The position numbers and the translations under genes were made by a program. The notes beneath the pieces were generated by a model. It was given only the letters and a program-made list of their open reading frames with translations, had not been told where the DNA came from and ran no database searches. Shown here in pieces: positions 1 to 11,204 of a stretch of DNA of 64,000 nucleotides. Source of the stretch: Atherix ibis (lineage: Eukaryota; Arthropoda; Insecta; Diptera; Athericidae); assembly GCA_958298945.1 (NCBI GenBank), contig OY282605.1, positions 9,819,811 through 9,883,810 on the forward strand. Direction: 5' to 3'. Within the stretch, counting starts at the first letter, position 1. Each line of letters starts with the position of its first letter.

Positions 1-62
1 TTGAAAATTTCGTAATGTAAGCTGGCCTCCAAGATCGTGCGATTTGACGTCGTTTTTTCTTT
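1..62 (+). pseudogene. 3' catalytic fragment of a Tc1/mariner-type transposase (WPPRSCDL family), cut by window edge
   Basis: Read on the plus strand from base 2, the fragment gives KFRNVSWPPRSCDLTSFF. This is the last catalytic block of an IS630/Tc1/mariner DDE transposase, whose usual form is NWPPRSCDLTPLDFFLWG. The rest of the copy lies left of the window. At least ten other copies of the same signature occur in this window, so the family assignment rests on an internal comparison as well as on the known motif. Only the tail of the catalytic domain is visible and there is no open frame, so it is a dead relic. Confidence 0.7.
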
Positions 63-562
63 TTTCTATCAGTTAACCACCATCAATAACAGAACATTTT
101 CGTTAGAGATGATTTCCGTTAATTGTGAGCGCTATGGCCTCATGATAACCACTTTTTTTAGTTTGAACTAAAATATTTTAAGCTGCAGCATATATGGTTT
201 CAACAAAATGCAGCCAAACGCCACACAACTTGTCAAAAATTTAGCTTTATTGCGTGAAAAGTTCTGAAGACGCGTAATATCAAGATTTTTTGATGTAAAT
301 TGGCCTCCAAGATCGTGCGATTTGATTATGTAAAATTTTTTTTTGTGGAACTACGATAAAATTTTTTTTAAATCTTAGAGCAATAAAAAACTTACCTCCA
401 TCAAATAATGGCCGAACTATAGTCTGATATGTGCGAAAAATGCCTTACAAAATTACTACAAAATGATCGATGGTATATTCTGCGCATGGTGCCAAGAACT
501 TATCGTTTAAATTTGAATCTGAAGTTTTATTTATTTAACTTAACTTTCCGAAACACAAATTA
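63..562 (+). mobile_element. decayed, internally deleted WPPRSCDL-family DNA transposon
   Basis: Plus-strand translation near 186-330 gives HIWFQQNAAKRHTTC, then after a one-base shift LALLREKF, a stop, RRVISRFFDV and NWPPRSCDL. These are the second and third catalytic blocks of the transposase. The second catalytic aspartate (QQDGA in better copies) is Asn here. The first block (FSDEAH) survives only as a trace near 95-110, and the stretch between it and the second block is deleted. The 3' end near 538-560 (acttaactttccgaaacaca) matches the 3' inverted repeat of the copy at 2.3-3.6 kb in its inner part. Frameshifts and stops make it non-functional. It lies directly behind another relic of the family at 1-62. 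Confidence 0.65.
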
Positions 563-2302
563 AATAATCCTATTTAGATAGGCAATGATGATTGCTTTTA
601 ATTTTTTTTAAATATCAAAATCAAAAATATGTGACAGAATGACAGTTAATCAAAATGGCGTCAAATTAGGGTTCAAAGCCGCCTACCTTAAATGCGCCCC
701 TACCCTGTAGTATCGAAAATTTCCAATTACGTGTAATAGAATAAATCGTAAATAATTTTAAATAATGCGTATTTTCAAAGGAACTATATTTTTAAATTTT
801 CGAAAATAAAGCACTCGAAAATAAAGTATGGTCCACTTAAGTTATTGGTAAGGGTTGACAGATCCTAACAAAAAATTGCACAACAAAAGGTTCTCTTTTG
901 TAGAAAAAAGTTGAACTTTTTAGAACTAAATAAATTAAATTTAATTTAATTCAAATTGAATAAAAAAAAATAAACAAAAAAAAGTTTAACGTGTTTTGTT
1001 TTTAATATGATTTTTTTTAATCAAAGGTGTCTGAATAAAATTATATCTAAAAAATAACAGATTAGATAGAAAAATAGAAAATTTACTTAATCATTTTCTT
1101 CATTTAATCATGGGCGATTTTTTGTTGTTGATTTGTCTGCCAAAGAATGAATTACAAAAACATTATTCCAACTTTTGTGGTTCACCCTGTTTGCACTGCC
1201 ACCTTGTAAAGTGTTGGTTTTATTGATTTTAGGCTCCTGACGATTTGTTCTATGGTTTTTCTTTTATTGTCTCTATTATAAAACCAAATACAGACAGACC
1301 AATATTGTCTTATCATCTTAATTAATAATCTTAATTTTTTTTCCTTTTTCTTCTTCTTGTTCGTTTTGATTAAATATTTTCTTTATTCCTTTTTTTTTGT
1401 TAGCGTTATCCAAGGCAAAGTAATCAATGAACGTACAAAAACCTTCCAATTTGATTGTCATTTAATTTAATCGAAAAATTTTCTAAAATACAAATCAGAA
1501 TTGGTTGAAAACAAACTGCATTTGGTTGATGCATTTCAATTAAAGAGAAAACTTTCATACTCAATACAAAATCTTAACACTTAAAGCAGGTAAATACGAA
1601 AAATACCATCTGTCATCGATTAACAATTCTTCACCTGATAAAGGAAAAAAAAAATATTTTTAAACAAAATGCAAGAGCCGGCAATATTTTCTTCAATTAA
1701 TGACAATTTATTTGAAATATAATCAATTTGATCGATTATTTTATAAATCAACAAATAAACACCTGAAGCACCCTACCCAGTATGTGGGTAGTAATAATTT
1801 TCTTTCATACCATCCGGTGCATCTTTTTGTTTAAAAAAAATTTGTTCGTTTTCTTTTTCTTTCTTTTTTGATAATTTATTGCACAAAAAAACACATCGTT
1901 TTTTTTTAGTGTCTGTGTGGGAGGTATACTAAGTAAATTAACAATAAAAAAAATTCCTCATTTTCTGTTATTTAAAAGGAAAATTTGTAAAAATAAATAA
2001 CTTTGATGAAACTGAAGTTTTTCTTTTGGGTATGATTACTTATCAAAATTAAGTTTTTTTTATTGTGTACACCTTAGGGGGGAAAGTATAGCTAGAGGGG
2101 GAAGGGGGTGTCAGTGTCTTGTTAAGGTTTATTTTTTGATTAAGTAGACAAAACTACAATCAATAAATTTTTCTCTTCATTGTTTTTTGGGGAAATATTT
2201 TTACCTATAAATTGGAGAGACTCTTTAATGTGTCAAGTTAGGGTCTTACTCGATAAATATTGGTTTTTTAAATGAATTTCACTATTGCTATCAATGAATT
2301 CA
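563..2302. other. AT-rich DNA without recognisable gene
   Basis: Both strands are broken by frequent stops. The stretch holds many A and T runs and short low-complexity segments. A G-rich patch (gaggggggaaggggg-like) lies near 2080-2110. No transposon signature, RNA gene or coding segment was recognised. Confidence 0.5.
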
Positions 2303-3614
2303 AAATTACCAATTTTGTGATTCGAAAAGTAAAGCTTTATCATTTGACAGCTATCAAACATAAATGTTATATAAAGTAGCTATTGTTTAGTTTAAAGTTC
2401 GCCATTTTTTTTATGAATCAGCTAACCACCAGCCATAACAGAAAATTTTCTTTAGCGATGAGGCTCATTCATAAGCAAAATTGTTATGTATGAGGCTCTG
2501 AAAACCCACAAGTGATTGTGGTGAAGGCATTGTGTTTAATTAGAGTGACGTCTGGTGTTTATTTTGGTCTGAAAATGGTTCTATAAAAATTAAGTAGAGA
2601 CCGTTAACGTGCATTCTGAAAACCATGACCATATGATAACCGACTTATTTTGTCCTGAATTTGAAGAATTTAATCAAGATTTTATAAGGTTTCAACAAAA
2701 CAATGCCAAACGCTACAAAAACGATACTTTTTCGTTTTATTTCGGAAAAAATTTCATTGATGCATAATTTAGAGATTTGATGATGTCAATTTGGCTCCAA
2801 GATCGTGCGATTTGACGTTAAGGAACTTTTTCTTGCGATAGATCGTATTTACGCAGATAATCCTCAAATTTAGAGAATTTCAAAACTAATATGAATTAAG
2901 TAATGACCAAATTCCAGCCAAAAATGTACGAAAAATTCTTAAAAAATTATCTCCAAAGGATAAAGTCCTGCAAAAAGTTTACAGGAGATCATTTTTTTAA
3001 ACAAATTTTTTTTCAGTGATGAGGGTCAGTTGTTGCTTTGTGCAACAAAACAACGTCAAACGCTACACAAAACGACACTTTTTAGTTTTATTTCGCAAAA
3101 AAAATTTCTGGACACATAATTTAGAGATTTGATGATGTCAATTAGCCTCCAAGATCGTGGCATTTGACGCCAAGAAACAAGTTGCACAGATAATCCTCAA
3201 ATTTTAGTCTATCAGGTGTGCATTTTGGTCTGAAGTTGTCCGTATTTCTTTGACAATCAAGAAGAAACCAGTTTTTTTGGCCTGAACTTGGGAATTTTAA
3301 TCTGGCCCACATGTGGCTCCAACAATACGGAGCCACAAGACAAACAGCATCACAAATTTTTGACCTAATTCACGAAAATTTTCCAGGACGAGTAATTTCA
3401 AAATTTGGTAATGTCAATTGATCTCCAAGTTGGCACACAGACTCCAAGTTGGCACACAGATCTCCATGTTGGCAAAATGCAAAAAACTTATTAAAAATTA
3501 CTTCAAAAGGAACGAGAAAGTACAAGCAATATAATAACATAAAAATTTCTTCAAAATCTCAATCTTAAATGTGCTTCATTTTAACTTTACTTTCCGTATC
3601 GCAAATTGGAAACC
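2303..3614 (+). mobile_element. WPPRSCDL-family DNA transposon relic with both terminal inverted repeats and a partly duplicated interior
   Basis: The left end near 2306-2336 (aattttgtgattcgaaaagt) and the right end near 3585-3614 (actttccgtatcgcaaattg) are inverted repeats of each other. An imperfect subterminal palindrome, TTTGACAGCTATCAAA, lies at 2343-2358. The plus strand carries FSDEAH near 2452, then KQNCYV and GSENPQVIV, which are the first catalytic aspartate block. The second and third blocks occur twice, near 2690-2820 and near 3035-3175. A further second block at 3307-3420 reads HMWLQQYGATRQTASQ then NFPGRVISKFGNVN before a stop. The interior is therefore rearranged by duplication and deletion. 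Tyr replaces the catalytic Asp in QQYGA, and the element is dead. At ~1.3 kb it is near the length expected for a Tc1/mariner element. Confidence 0.7.
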
Positions 3615-4659
3615 CTCTATCTAAATAGTACGAGTTGCTAGACAAACATTGTGTATATGGGAATTTTCCAGTTATTCTCACAATAATCCCAGGATCTTAA
3701 TTTTCTAAACAAAAAAATAGCTTCTAAAATACACACGCCTTTAGTACCAGAGAAAAAACTATTTTCATTATTCATGCAATTATTTCGAAACAATATCAAC
3801 TGATATGAGGATTGGTTTGCTGAACACAATATTTAATAAAAATATCAAAAAAACATTTTCCAAAAGATTCCCATCTACGATCAAGTATGATTAGAGCAAA
3901 AAACTGGACATTTAGCACCCTGACAGCCACCTACTAATGTGATACGCACCCACCCACCCTTGAAAGTATATTGCTTGTATTCGAATAATTTACACTCAAT
4001 TCCATTCCATGTCTGATTACTTGTTTCATAGTCACAAATCGTAATTACACCCACAACGATTCATTACACTTGCACAACAGCCACAATGATTGTAGACATT
4101 TTTTTTTCTTTATTTCGGCAACTACCCTCTGGCATCCATTTTCCTCAACAGGCGCTCATATTTTTACTAGTCCAACAACTAAAAAAAAAATAGAACAAAA
4201 AATATCTTATATATCCTTGAGAAGGAAATTATTGTCCTACTTAATTTAACCTTGATCCTAGTTGGCAAATAATTTCAAATTACGTAAAATGAGAATTTCA
4301 TGCTAGCTGGCACGAGTGAAATGATTACGAGTGTCACCATTTTGCCTCGTATTTTTCGTAGACAAAATTTTCCTTTCTATTTCTTGGTGGGTTTATTGAA
4401 ATTTTCATCATTTTTCTATTTTATTGTAAATTATGCTATTATTATTTCTAAATATAAAAAAATTATAACAAATTGGATTTTCACTAAAATTCAACAAAAA
4501 TTGCTTCTTAGAAAATATTTTTATTTGTTTGATTATGGAAAAATTAACTTTCTAACGAAAGGAGTAAAAGTAAAGAAGGAAAATTCATTTTCTAACAAAA
4601 AATTTTAATTAAAGTGAATTTTTTTATTTTTTTTCGAACAATCAGAACATAAAATCACA
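3615..4659. other. AT-rich DNA, no gene recognised
   Basis: Contains a less biased patch at 3900-4150 (cacccacccaccc and repeated ACAAC-type words) and otherwise AT-rich sequence. An open frame at 4300-4608 (102 codons) is dominated by Phe, Ile, Lys and Asn, as expected from base composition, and is not accepted as a gene. Confidence 0.45.
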
Positions 4660-5035
4660 TCGACTAAATTGTTTTATTTAATTATGTTTAAGACGTTGCC
4701 ATTTAATATAATTCAAACGGCATCCACGAGGCTTTTTGTAGAACTTGGTCTTCTTGAGGTAATTTTTGATGACATCTTCGGACATTTTAGGCTATAATTC
4801 GACAATTATTTAACCAATGTTATTTTTAAAATACTTTAAAGTTTTACAAATGTTTGTGTAAACACAAAAAGACCCAAGAATAAATCCAATGGCGTCAAAT
4901 CGCACGATCCTGGATGCCCATCGACATCCTGGGAACTTTTTGCCCAATAAAGTTTATTAAGTTGCGTGGCTTGTGGCATCGCTTTGTTGAAACCACATAT
5001 GGTCCAGATTAAAATTTTTAAGTTCTTATTGATGA
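4660..5035 (-). mobile_element. 3' half of a WPPRSCDL-family transposon, minus strand
   Basis: On the minus strand the copy runs from the second catalytic block (gtttcaacaaagcgatgcca, near 4985) through the third block at about 4893-4925 (ggatcgtgcgatttgacgcc) to a C-terminal tail. The tail, near 4700-4785, reads MSEDVIKNYLKKTKFYKKP then RGCRLNYI and resembles the usual C-terminus of these transposases. The segment 4795-5015 is closely similar to 11205-11410, so the two minus-strand copies share the same local history. The 5' half is missing and no inverted repeat is visible at either end. Confidence 0.6.
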
Positions 5036-6599
5036 TTATTTTTTAATTTAATTTATTTCAATATCTAGAAATGCTTGTGCAACATTAAAATTTATATTAA
5101 CTAAGTTATGATTATAAAATTAATTTATATTTTATCACATTCTGTCATTTAAATTCATTTTACATTTTTGGAATGGTCAGTTTTTTAAATAAAAAGTAAG
5201 TTCGAGGACCTATTCTCGAAATTCAGTTTATAGAGAATTTATGGTTCGAGGACCTATTGTAGATTATCTTAAATTTGAATTAAGTAAGTATCGACTTACT
5301 GAAAAATTGTAAGCAACAAATTTAGGTCTCATTTTTTTATACTAAAAAAAAAAGTTTACCTCGATAATCTAGACTATCTTAAATATAAGCTCAATCAAAA
5401 TACCTTTTTTTCCTCCAAAAAAAGGAAAAAAACACGGTACAAAATATATTTTTACGTCTAAGAATAGTTTATCTCGAAACATGTGGAGCATCTGAAAAAA
5501 TTGGGATCTCTGCCAAAAGTGCGGTTTAGACCACGACAATATTACCTAAAAATGTACCAACAGAAAATTTTATTTCCCCATTCAAAAATTTTATACCAAG
5601 AGGTAGGCGTACCTTAAATTTAAAGTAGTAGGCACTGACCCTCAAAAAAAGCTCATAACATAAAAATTCTAGACTCTTACCACCAAAGCAAATCGGAATA
5701 TTTTGTGACATGAAAAAAAAACTCCAATAAAAAATATGTAATTAATAGTACGTGACATAAAATATAGGTTATAGAAAGCCAAAAACGCCATCTTCAAAAA
5801 AATACAATAAAATAAATCAAAATTCGACGCTAGTTAATCTTGAGAAGCTAAGATACCTTAAAACTAGATAATCTTGAGAACTAAGATACCTTAAATAATT
5901 AGGACCCCTAGTAAAAGTGTCATTTAGACCCCTAACATATTATCTTTCTAAAATAGGTTTCGGCTTACCAAAAATGCATTTACTAAAAATTATTGTGAGC
6001 CACTTCCAATACCGAGGGACCTTGAAAAAAGTTAAAGGTCATAATATTTTTAAAGACCAAGTTAAAATTTTACGGATTATGGCCGACCAAAACACCTTAT
6101 ATTTTAATCTCCTGTAGGTTCAGTAGGGAGTACCTGAAATAATTTAGACCTCTAGGTTAAGACCATGACACTTATGGTAGGGGTCTAAATTTTGACTATT
6201 TTAAACCAAATACTTGGAGAGTATTAAATTTAAAGTAGGTACTCGTAGAATAAGTAACGAGAAAAAAGGTCAGAAACAAATTTGAGAGCTTCACCATCTT
6301 CTATCTAATTGGGGGTAATTATAAGTTATTCCTGCAGTCGGTTTGTAGAAAATTATATTTTTATATGTTATTCAATTTTATAATAAAAAATAAATAATAT
6401 ATAGTGAAATAAATTTTAAAATATAATACTGTGTTCCAAAACTATGCATAAATGACAACACATATGGAAAAGGGTTTTAAAAGTACCGCTTTAATCGCTT
6501 ACTGACATTTAAAATTAGCCCCCACTAATTTACGCCGTTTCTGTTATTTTGTATGTGTGTGCGTTCTACGAATGTATTGCCAAAAAAAAATTCGACCAC
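5036..6599. other. AT-rich DNA with short degenerate repeats
   Basis: The phrases gaggacctatt, atcttaaattt and gacccctag recur at irregular spacing between 5200 and 6260. One clear tandem pair is annotated separately at 5830-5896. No coding segment or transposon motif was recognised. Confidence 0.4.
5830..5896. repeat. two tandem copies of a 33-34 bp unit
   Basis: The unit ctagttaatcttgagaagct followed by aagataccttaaaa occurs at 5830-5863 and again, slightly changed, at 5864-5896. Confidence 0.7.
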
Positions 6600-6852
6600 C
6601 ATTTTTGTGTTGAGACTAATTAAGTTCTTCTATAATCTAAGGGTAAAACAACCCATAACGTAAAATGGCAACCCTTAAGCAAAACAAATACCACCTTGAA
6701 TGACTTTTCATTGATTTTGACAGCTGTCAAATGGGAAAGCATTTTTTTTTGCGGACCACGCTTTATTTTTAAAACTTTTTCGAAAAATTCTTATTTGCCA
6801 GTTCAATTAGAGAAAATTTGTACAATTCCTGTTGAAAAGTCTACTCTAGAAC
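6600..6852 (-). mobile_element. 5' end of a transposon copy, inverted relative to 8791-9000
   Basis: The perfect palindrome TTTGACAGCTGTCAAA lies at 6716-6731. The sequence from about 6640 to 6852 is the reverse complement of 8791-9000, with shared words such as tcttatttgcca, gcggaccac and the start-codon region (minus strand: gttgccattttacgttatgg). Only the 5' non-coding end is present; no catalytic block follows. It is assigned to the WPPRSCDL family through the shared palindrome and the match to the copy at 8.8-9.4 kb. Confidence 0.55.
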
Positions 6853-8445
6853 AAATGGGCTGATTCTCACACAAATACACTCGACGACAGAATGCTTCAA
6901 GTGCAATAGCGTGAGCTGAAAATGACACATCTTATTTGTGCACTGGGAATGTTGAAATTTTGTCGACATTCTCCACCTTCAAGGATACCCTTTTAAATGC
7001 ATCGACTATGCCTTGTTATTATTGGTATAACTGAACAATGGAAGTGTTTGTTGTCTGATAGTGCCGCAAAAAAAAAAAGGGTGAGGTGACCACAATCCAC
7101 ATGGAATACATACGACGTAAATATCGATTTATCGATTTATCGGCACGCTTATTGATTCGATAGTTGGTAGTGATGGCGATTATGATGATGGCATCCATTA
7201 GCGGATGATTTGAATGCGAAAACTGAGTGTTAATTATTTAATCAATCGACAAGTTGACTGTATGTAATAGGCTTCATTGAATTCAGTTGCTAATCATTTA
7301 TGGTCATTTCGAATGCGTCACAATCAACTAAGTGCGGACCAATTCACTCAACAACAACAACAACGTCAAAGATTACATTTACGATTGGACAATACATAGA
7401 GTAGTTCTTGACCAATAATACAAGTAATTTTATGCCAATAGTCACGTATTCATGCAAAAGTTCACAGAGACATCATCATCACTCGCTCAATCTCCAATAA
7501 TATGAATATGGCATAACAAAAATGATAATTATACCAAATTTACCAAATCAATCTAAGTCATTGCCATTGAGCTCTTGCTTGTTTTCAGCTAAATAAGAAT
7601 TGCGACAGCTTCTTGCAAGTGTACACTAATAGTAATCTATGAGATTCTAATAAAATAATTTCGATTAAGTGGTTAATTTTAGGATGAAAGTACACATTTT
7701 CATGTGAATTTTCATAAATTTTTTGTCTTTATATAAGAGCTAATTTATCACTGTAAATTGAAAATTATTCGCTTATAAAACCAAGGATAATTGGTAAAGC
7801 TTTCAATGAGATGGCATAACATTTATAAGGAAGATTTGCTTATTCGTTAATATTGAAATCGATAATATAATCGAGAACATAATCGATACAATCTAATTCG
7901 AAGAGCTCTTATGTTATGTGCCATCTGATATCTGCATAAGAATTGTATACAATGTTTATTGGATTGCAAAGATACTCTCCCAGATAGAAGTAATAATATC
8001 GATTAGGAAAAGGACTGTTCGATTAGGTATTGATTTTGATAGCACATATACGAGGTACTAGCCGCCTTTTTCTAATTCAAATTGTCGACTTCCGTTTTCT
8101 GGAATACACAACATTTTTGGTCTACAACAATAAATTAATTAATTTTCTCTCTTTGAATAGTACATTAAATGTTTCTTAATTGTTTATTACTATTGGAGAT
8201 AAAATTAGATTTCGAATTACCTATGAACGACCACTTCACATCCAATTCACCATCAAAAGGATATAAAATAGAATGTCTTCTTAGTTTGGAGATTATTTTC
8301 TATTTTTTTTGGGATAAAGAATATTTGATAACAATATTATCCTTTTAGTGTTTATAAGAAATTCAATTAGTTTTTTTTATAAGATTTATTAGAAATCAAT
8401 GATGATTTACAAGAGTAGAAACAAATTGTTATATGCCATTTATAC
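6853..8445. other. unassigned DNA, possible regulatory block at about 7090-7620
   Basis: Between 7090 and 7620 the sequence is less simple than its surroundings. It contains atcgatttatcgatttatcg, homeodomain-type words (tttatggtc, taattatttaatcaatcg) and a short CAA run. This would fit a conserved non-coding element, but nothing in the sequence proves it. The rest, 7620-8445, is AT-rich and without recognisable content. Confidence 0.25.
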
Positions 8446-8763
8446 AAGGTTATTCATTTCGTGGTTGGGAAAGAATAGCACCCTTATTTGACATCGGTTA
8501 GATGTATTTGTATGTCATCCAAGGTTAGATTCATTTAGATTAAACTTTGCCATTTTAGATTATAGGTCCTCTAACCAACGATGGAACGTACAGAAGATAT
8601 ACCGATTGAGTGCTTGAAAATTTGTTTTCCAGCGATGGGGCTCATTTCCTTTCAGGTTTATTCATTCATCAATAAGCAAATTTGCCGTAAATGGGGCTTT
8701 AAAAGCCCACACGTTATTGTGAGAAAAGCCATTGTATCCGCGAAAAGTGACTCTCTCGAGTTA
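8446..8763 (+). mobile_element. 5' part of a WPPRSCDL-family transposon
   Basis: The left end near 8449-8478 (ttcatttcgtggttgggaaa) matches the family inverted repeat. Downstream, 8631-8760 encodes KICFPAMGLISF, VYSFINKQICRKWGF, then KSPHVIVRKAIVSAKSDSLE. This corresponds to the first catalytic block and the segment after it (in other copies KQNCYV, GSENPQVIV, AIVSAKS). The expected FSDEAH is changed to FPAMGL, so the first aspartate is lost. The copy breaks off at about 8763 where the next copy, 8791-9444, begins. Confidence 0.6.
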
Positions 8764-8790
8764 ATGACTCTCTCGAATAATATCACCTAG

Positions 8791-9444
8791 AGTAGACCTT
8801 TCAACAGGAATTGTGCAAATTTTCTCTAATTGATCTGGCAAATAAGAATTTTTCGCGAATATTATGAAAACAAAGTGTGGTCCGCAAAAAAAAAAAAAAT
8901 GGACTTCTCATTTGACAGCTGTCAAAATCATATGTCATTCACGATGATATTTTTTTGCTTAAGAGTTGCCATTTTTTGTTATGGGTTGTTTGACCGCCAA
9001 AAAAAGACGTTTAATATTTAATTAAAAATAAAGTTTTTAAGTTTAATTGTTAAGAGCAAATTTACTTTTTAAGCAAAGTTTATGTGGTGAATTCTAGCTC
9101 GGTAAATACGTCAATAACCAAAATTGGTCTATGTGAGGCTCTGAATATCCATAAGATACTGTCGAGAAGCCATTGTATTCGAGAAAACTGATTGTTTAGT
9201 ATACATTTTGTTCTAAATGTGCTATTTTTGAGAAAATTAAAAACGAGAAACCGTTACCGACAGTTCTAAGCGTGATGGCCCTATGATAATTGACTTTTTT
9301 TTTGCCTGAACTAAGAGATTTTAATCTAGACCATATGAGGTTTTAACAAAACGACGCCACAAGCCACGCAACTAGATAAATTTTAATTTTATTGCTGGAA
9401 AAGTTTGCAGGATGGGTAATTTTCAGATTTGGTGATGTCAATTT
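8791..9444 (+). mobile_element. internally deleted transposon copy, inverted partner of 11205-11765
   Basis: Begins with the segment that is inverted at 6640-6852 and has the perfect palindrome TTTGACAGCTGTCAAA at 8911-8926. The start region (gttatgggttgtttgaccgcc) is followed by an AT-rich stretch in place of the N-terminal coding region. Plus-strand remnants then follow: GSEYP near 9147, AIVFEKTDCL near 9172 and a second catalytic block near 9330-9375 (ttttaacaaaacgacgccac). The copy stops at 9444 inside the codons for GDVN, where a hairpin begins. The same internal deletion is present in the minus-strand copy at 11.2-11.8 kb. Confidence 0.6.
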
Positions 9445-9496
9445 AAAACTATGATTTTTAAGAAGTTAAAATTTTTAAAAAATCATAGTTTTAAAT
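9441..9496. repeat. hairpin, 19-bp perfect inverted repeat
   Basis: Arms atttaaaactatgattttt (9441-9459) and its exact reverse complement (9478-9496), separated by 18 bases. It sits at the broken 3' end of the adjacent transposon copy. Confidence 0.85.
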
Positions 9497-9644
9497 AGGC
9501 TTTGTTTAACTTCACTTTTTAAACAAAATTTTTGGATAACCCTTGATGAAAAATCGATTTTATTTTTTTGAATTTAAAGTTAAATATTTTAATAGAAAGT
9601 TAAAATTTACAGAATCAACGACAACATCATTTTTTTCACTAAAT

Positions 9645-9702
9645 AAAAAAAACGAGATCTAGAATAACTACGCTTGTAGTTATTCTAGATCTCGTTTTTT
9701 TT
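9645..9702. repeat. hairpin, 27-bp perfect inverted repeat with 4-base loop
   Basis: The arm centred on cgagatctagaataactac (with A-run, 9645-9671) is followed by the loop gctt and the exact reverse complement (9676-9702). The structure is flanked by A and T runs. Nothing around it looks coding. Confidence 0.9.
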
Positions 9703-11204
9703 TTTGTGTATTTAAATTTTAATATTAAAATAAAAAAATTTAATCAACATTGGTAGAAAATTTCTTAAATAATTAAACTCATTAAAAAAGAAAAAAATGG
9801 ATTCGATCGCTAATTTTCACATTCCAAAAGCTTCCAATTTAAAACCAATCCAATCGATCACCAAAATGTGAATTATTATTTTTTTTTTTGTACTTTTCAA
9901 TCTAAATATAAAACTAAAAAACTTTAACTAATTCTTAGCTTAAATACTATCCAAAATTATAGAACTAAATTTCTTCTGCTTCTTCTTCACGTTTTTTTCT
10001 CTTACTCTATTATTAAAATGATCAAAAATAAATTTGAAAACCCCAAAAGAAAAAAACTACGAACAAAAATAAATACTAATAGAACTAATGGAATTACAGA
10101 ACTATCAGTGGGTGGGTGATGTATATTCACATAAAAAAAAATGTAAGATGAAAAAGCTCTTCTTTCTAGAAGACATTTTGCTACTTGTTGTTTTGGATTT
10201 GGATTCTTTTCTTACTTGCCGTTCTGTATGCTCGTATAATATTTTCGAAAACTGACCTCATTCCAAAATGAACGACCTACAAAAGAGGAATTTTCATATA
10301 GAAAATAGAAAAGCCAAAGCTAGAAGCATTATTGGAATCGATACGTTCATTCTTATTTACCGTCGAGTGTTGTTTATTTTTTAATAATTTTTATTTTTTA
10401 CACCGAGAAATTCTTTCTTTCTCTTAAAATTTGATTGTGTCATAATTTTTAAGGCAAAACTATTTTAAAAAGAATTGGAAAATTTTCTCTTTTAAAAATA
10501 AAAATTCATGTTTGCATGTGTAGTGGGAGTATTATTGCCCAATAGTTTTGGGGGCTTTTTGGCATGGTAATTTTATTCATAGGACTCAGAGGATCAGCTG
10601 TTATTATTTCGAAGGTGAATTTGGTAGGCGCTCATTTCAAATTGTTTTTTTTTTTTTTTTTAGAATCGATTTACATTTTTTTTTAGTAAAATTAATAGTT
10701 TTTTCTTGATTTGATAGAAAATACAAAATCATTGTGTAAATATGAGAAAACTTTTCAAATTAACCAATGATTTTTTCATTTTATTTGTTATTGAAATTTT
10801 AGACAGAATTATTTTGATTATTTGCAAAAAAAAATAATTTTTCAAACTCACCTTGTCTGTCAAGTTGGTTGGCTGGTTGGCCGTAAATCGACTAAAGATA
10901 AGGTGCGGTTAAAAAATTGTCTTAAGATGCAATGGAATGGTTAATCGTTTTATGAAGTTGATTATCCCCTCTAGAAGTATATTACAGTCAACCATATATA
11001 ACCCGTATTCTAAGAAAAACAACTCATCTTTTCCTTCCATTGGAATGTCCAACCTTCTCTTTATTTTAATATCAAATACTCGATCCCACATCAAAATTGG
11101 AGATCATAAAAGGGAGCGGAGTTAAATAATTCTGCATTTTGTGGCAGATATTCAATTAAAAAAAATAATAACGCATCGGTTTTTAAGAAACTTTTCCTAA
11201 AAAT
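9703..11204. other. AT-rich DNA, no gene recognised
   Basis: Contains long A/T runs. The opposing open frames at 10909-11125 lie on both strands of the same bases and have no recognisable composition or motif. A ~75-bp segment at 11138-11212 recurs at 12097-12172. Confidence 0.4.

Noticed and set aside
665..680. Perfect polymerase III B-box match (ggttcaaagcc)
   Set aside because: No A box at suitable distance upstream and no foldable tRNA body.
4300..4608. 102-codon plus-strand open frame
   Set aside because: Dominated by Phe, Ile, Lys and Asn, the expected output of AT-rich DNA; no domain and no neighbouring gene signal.
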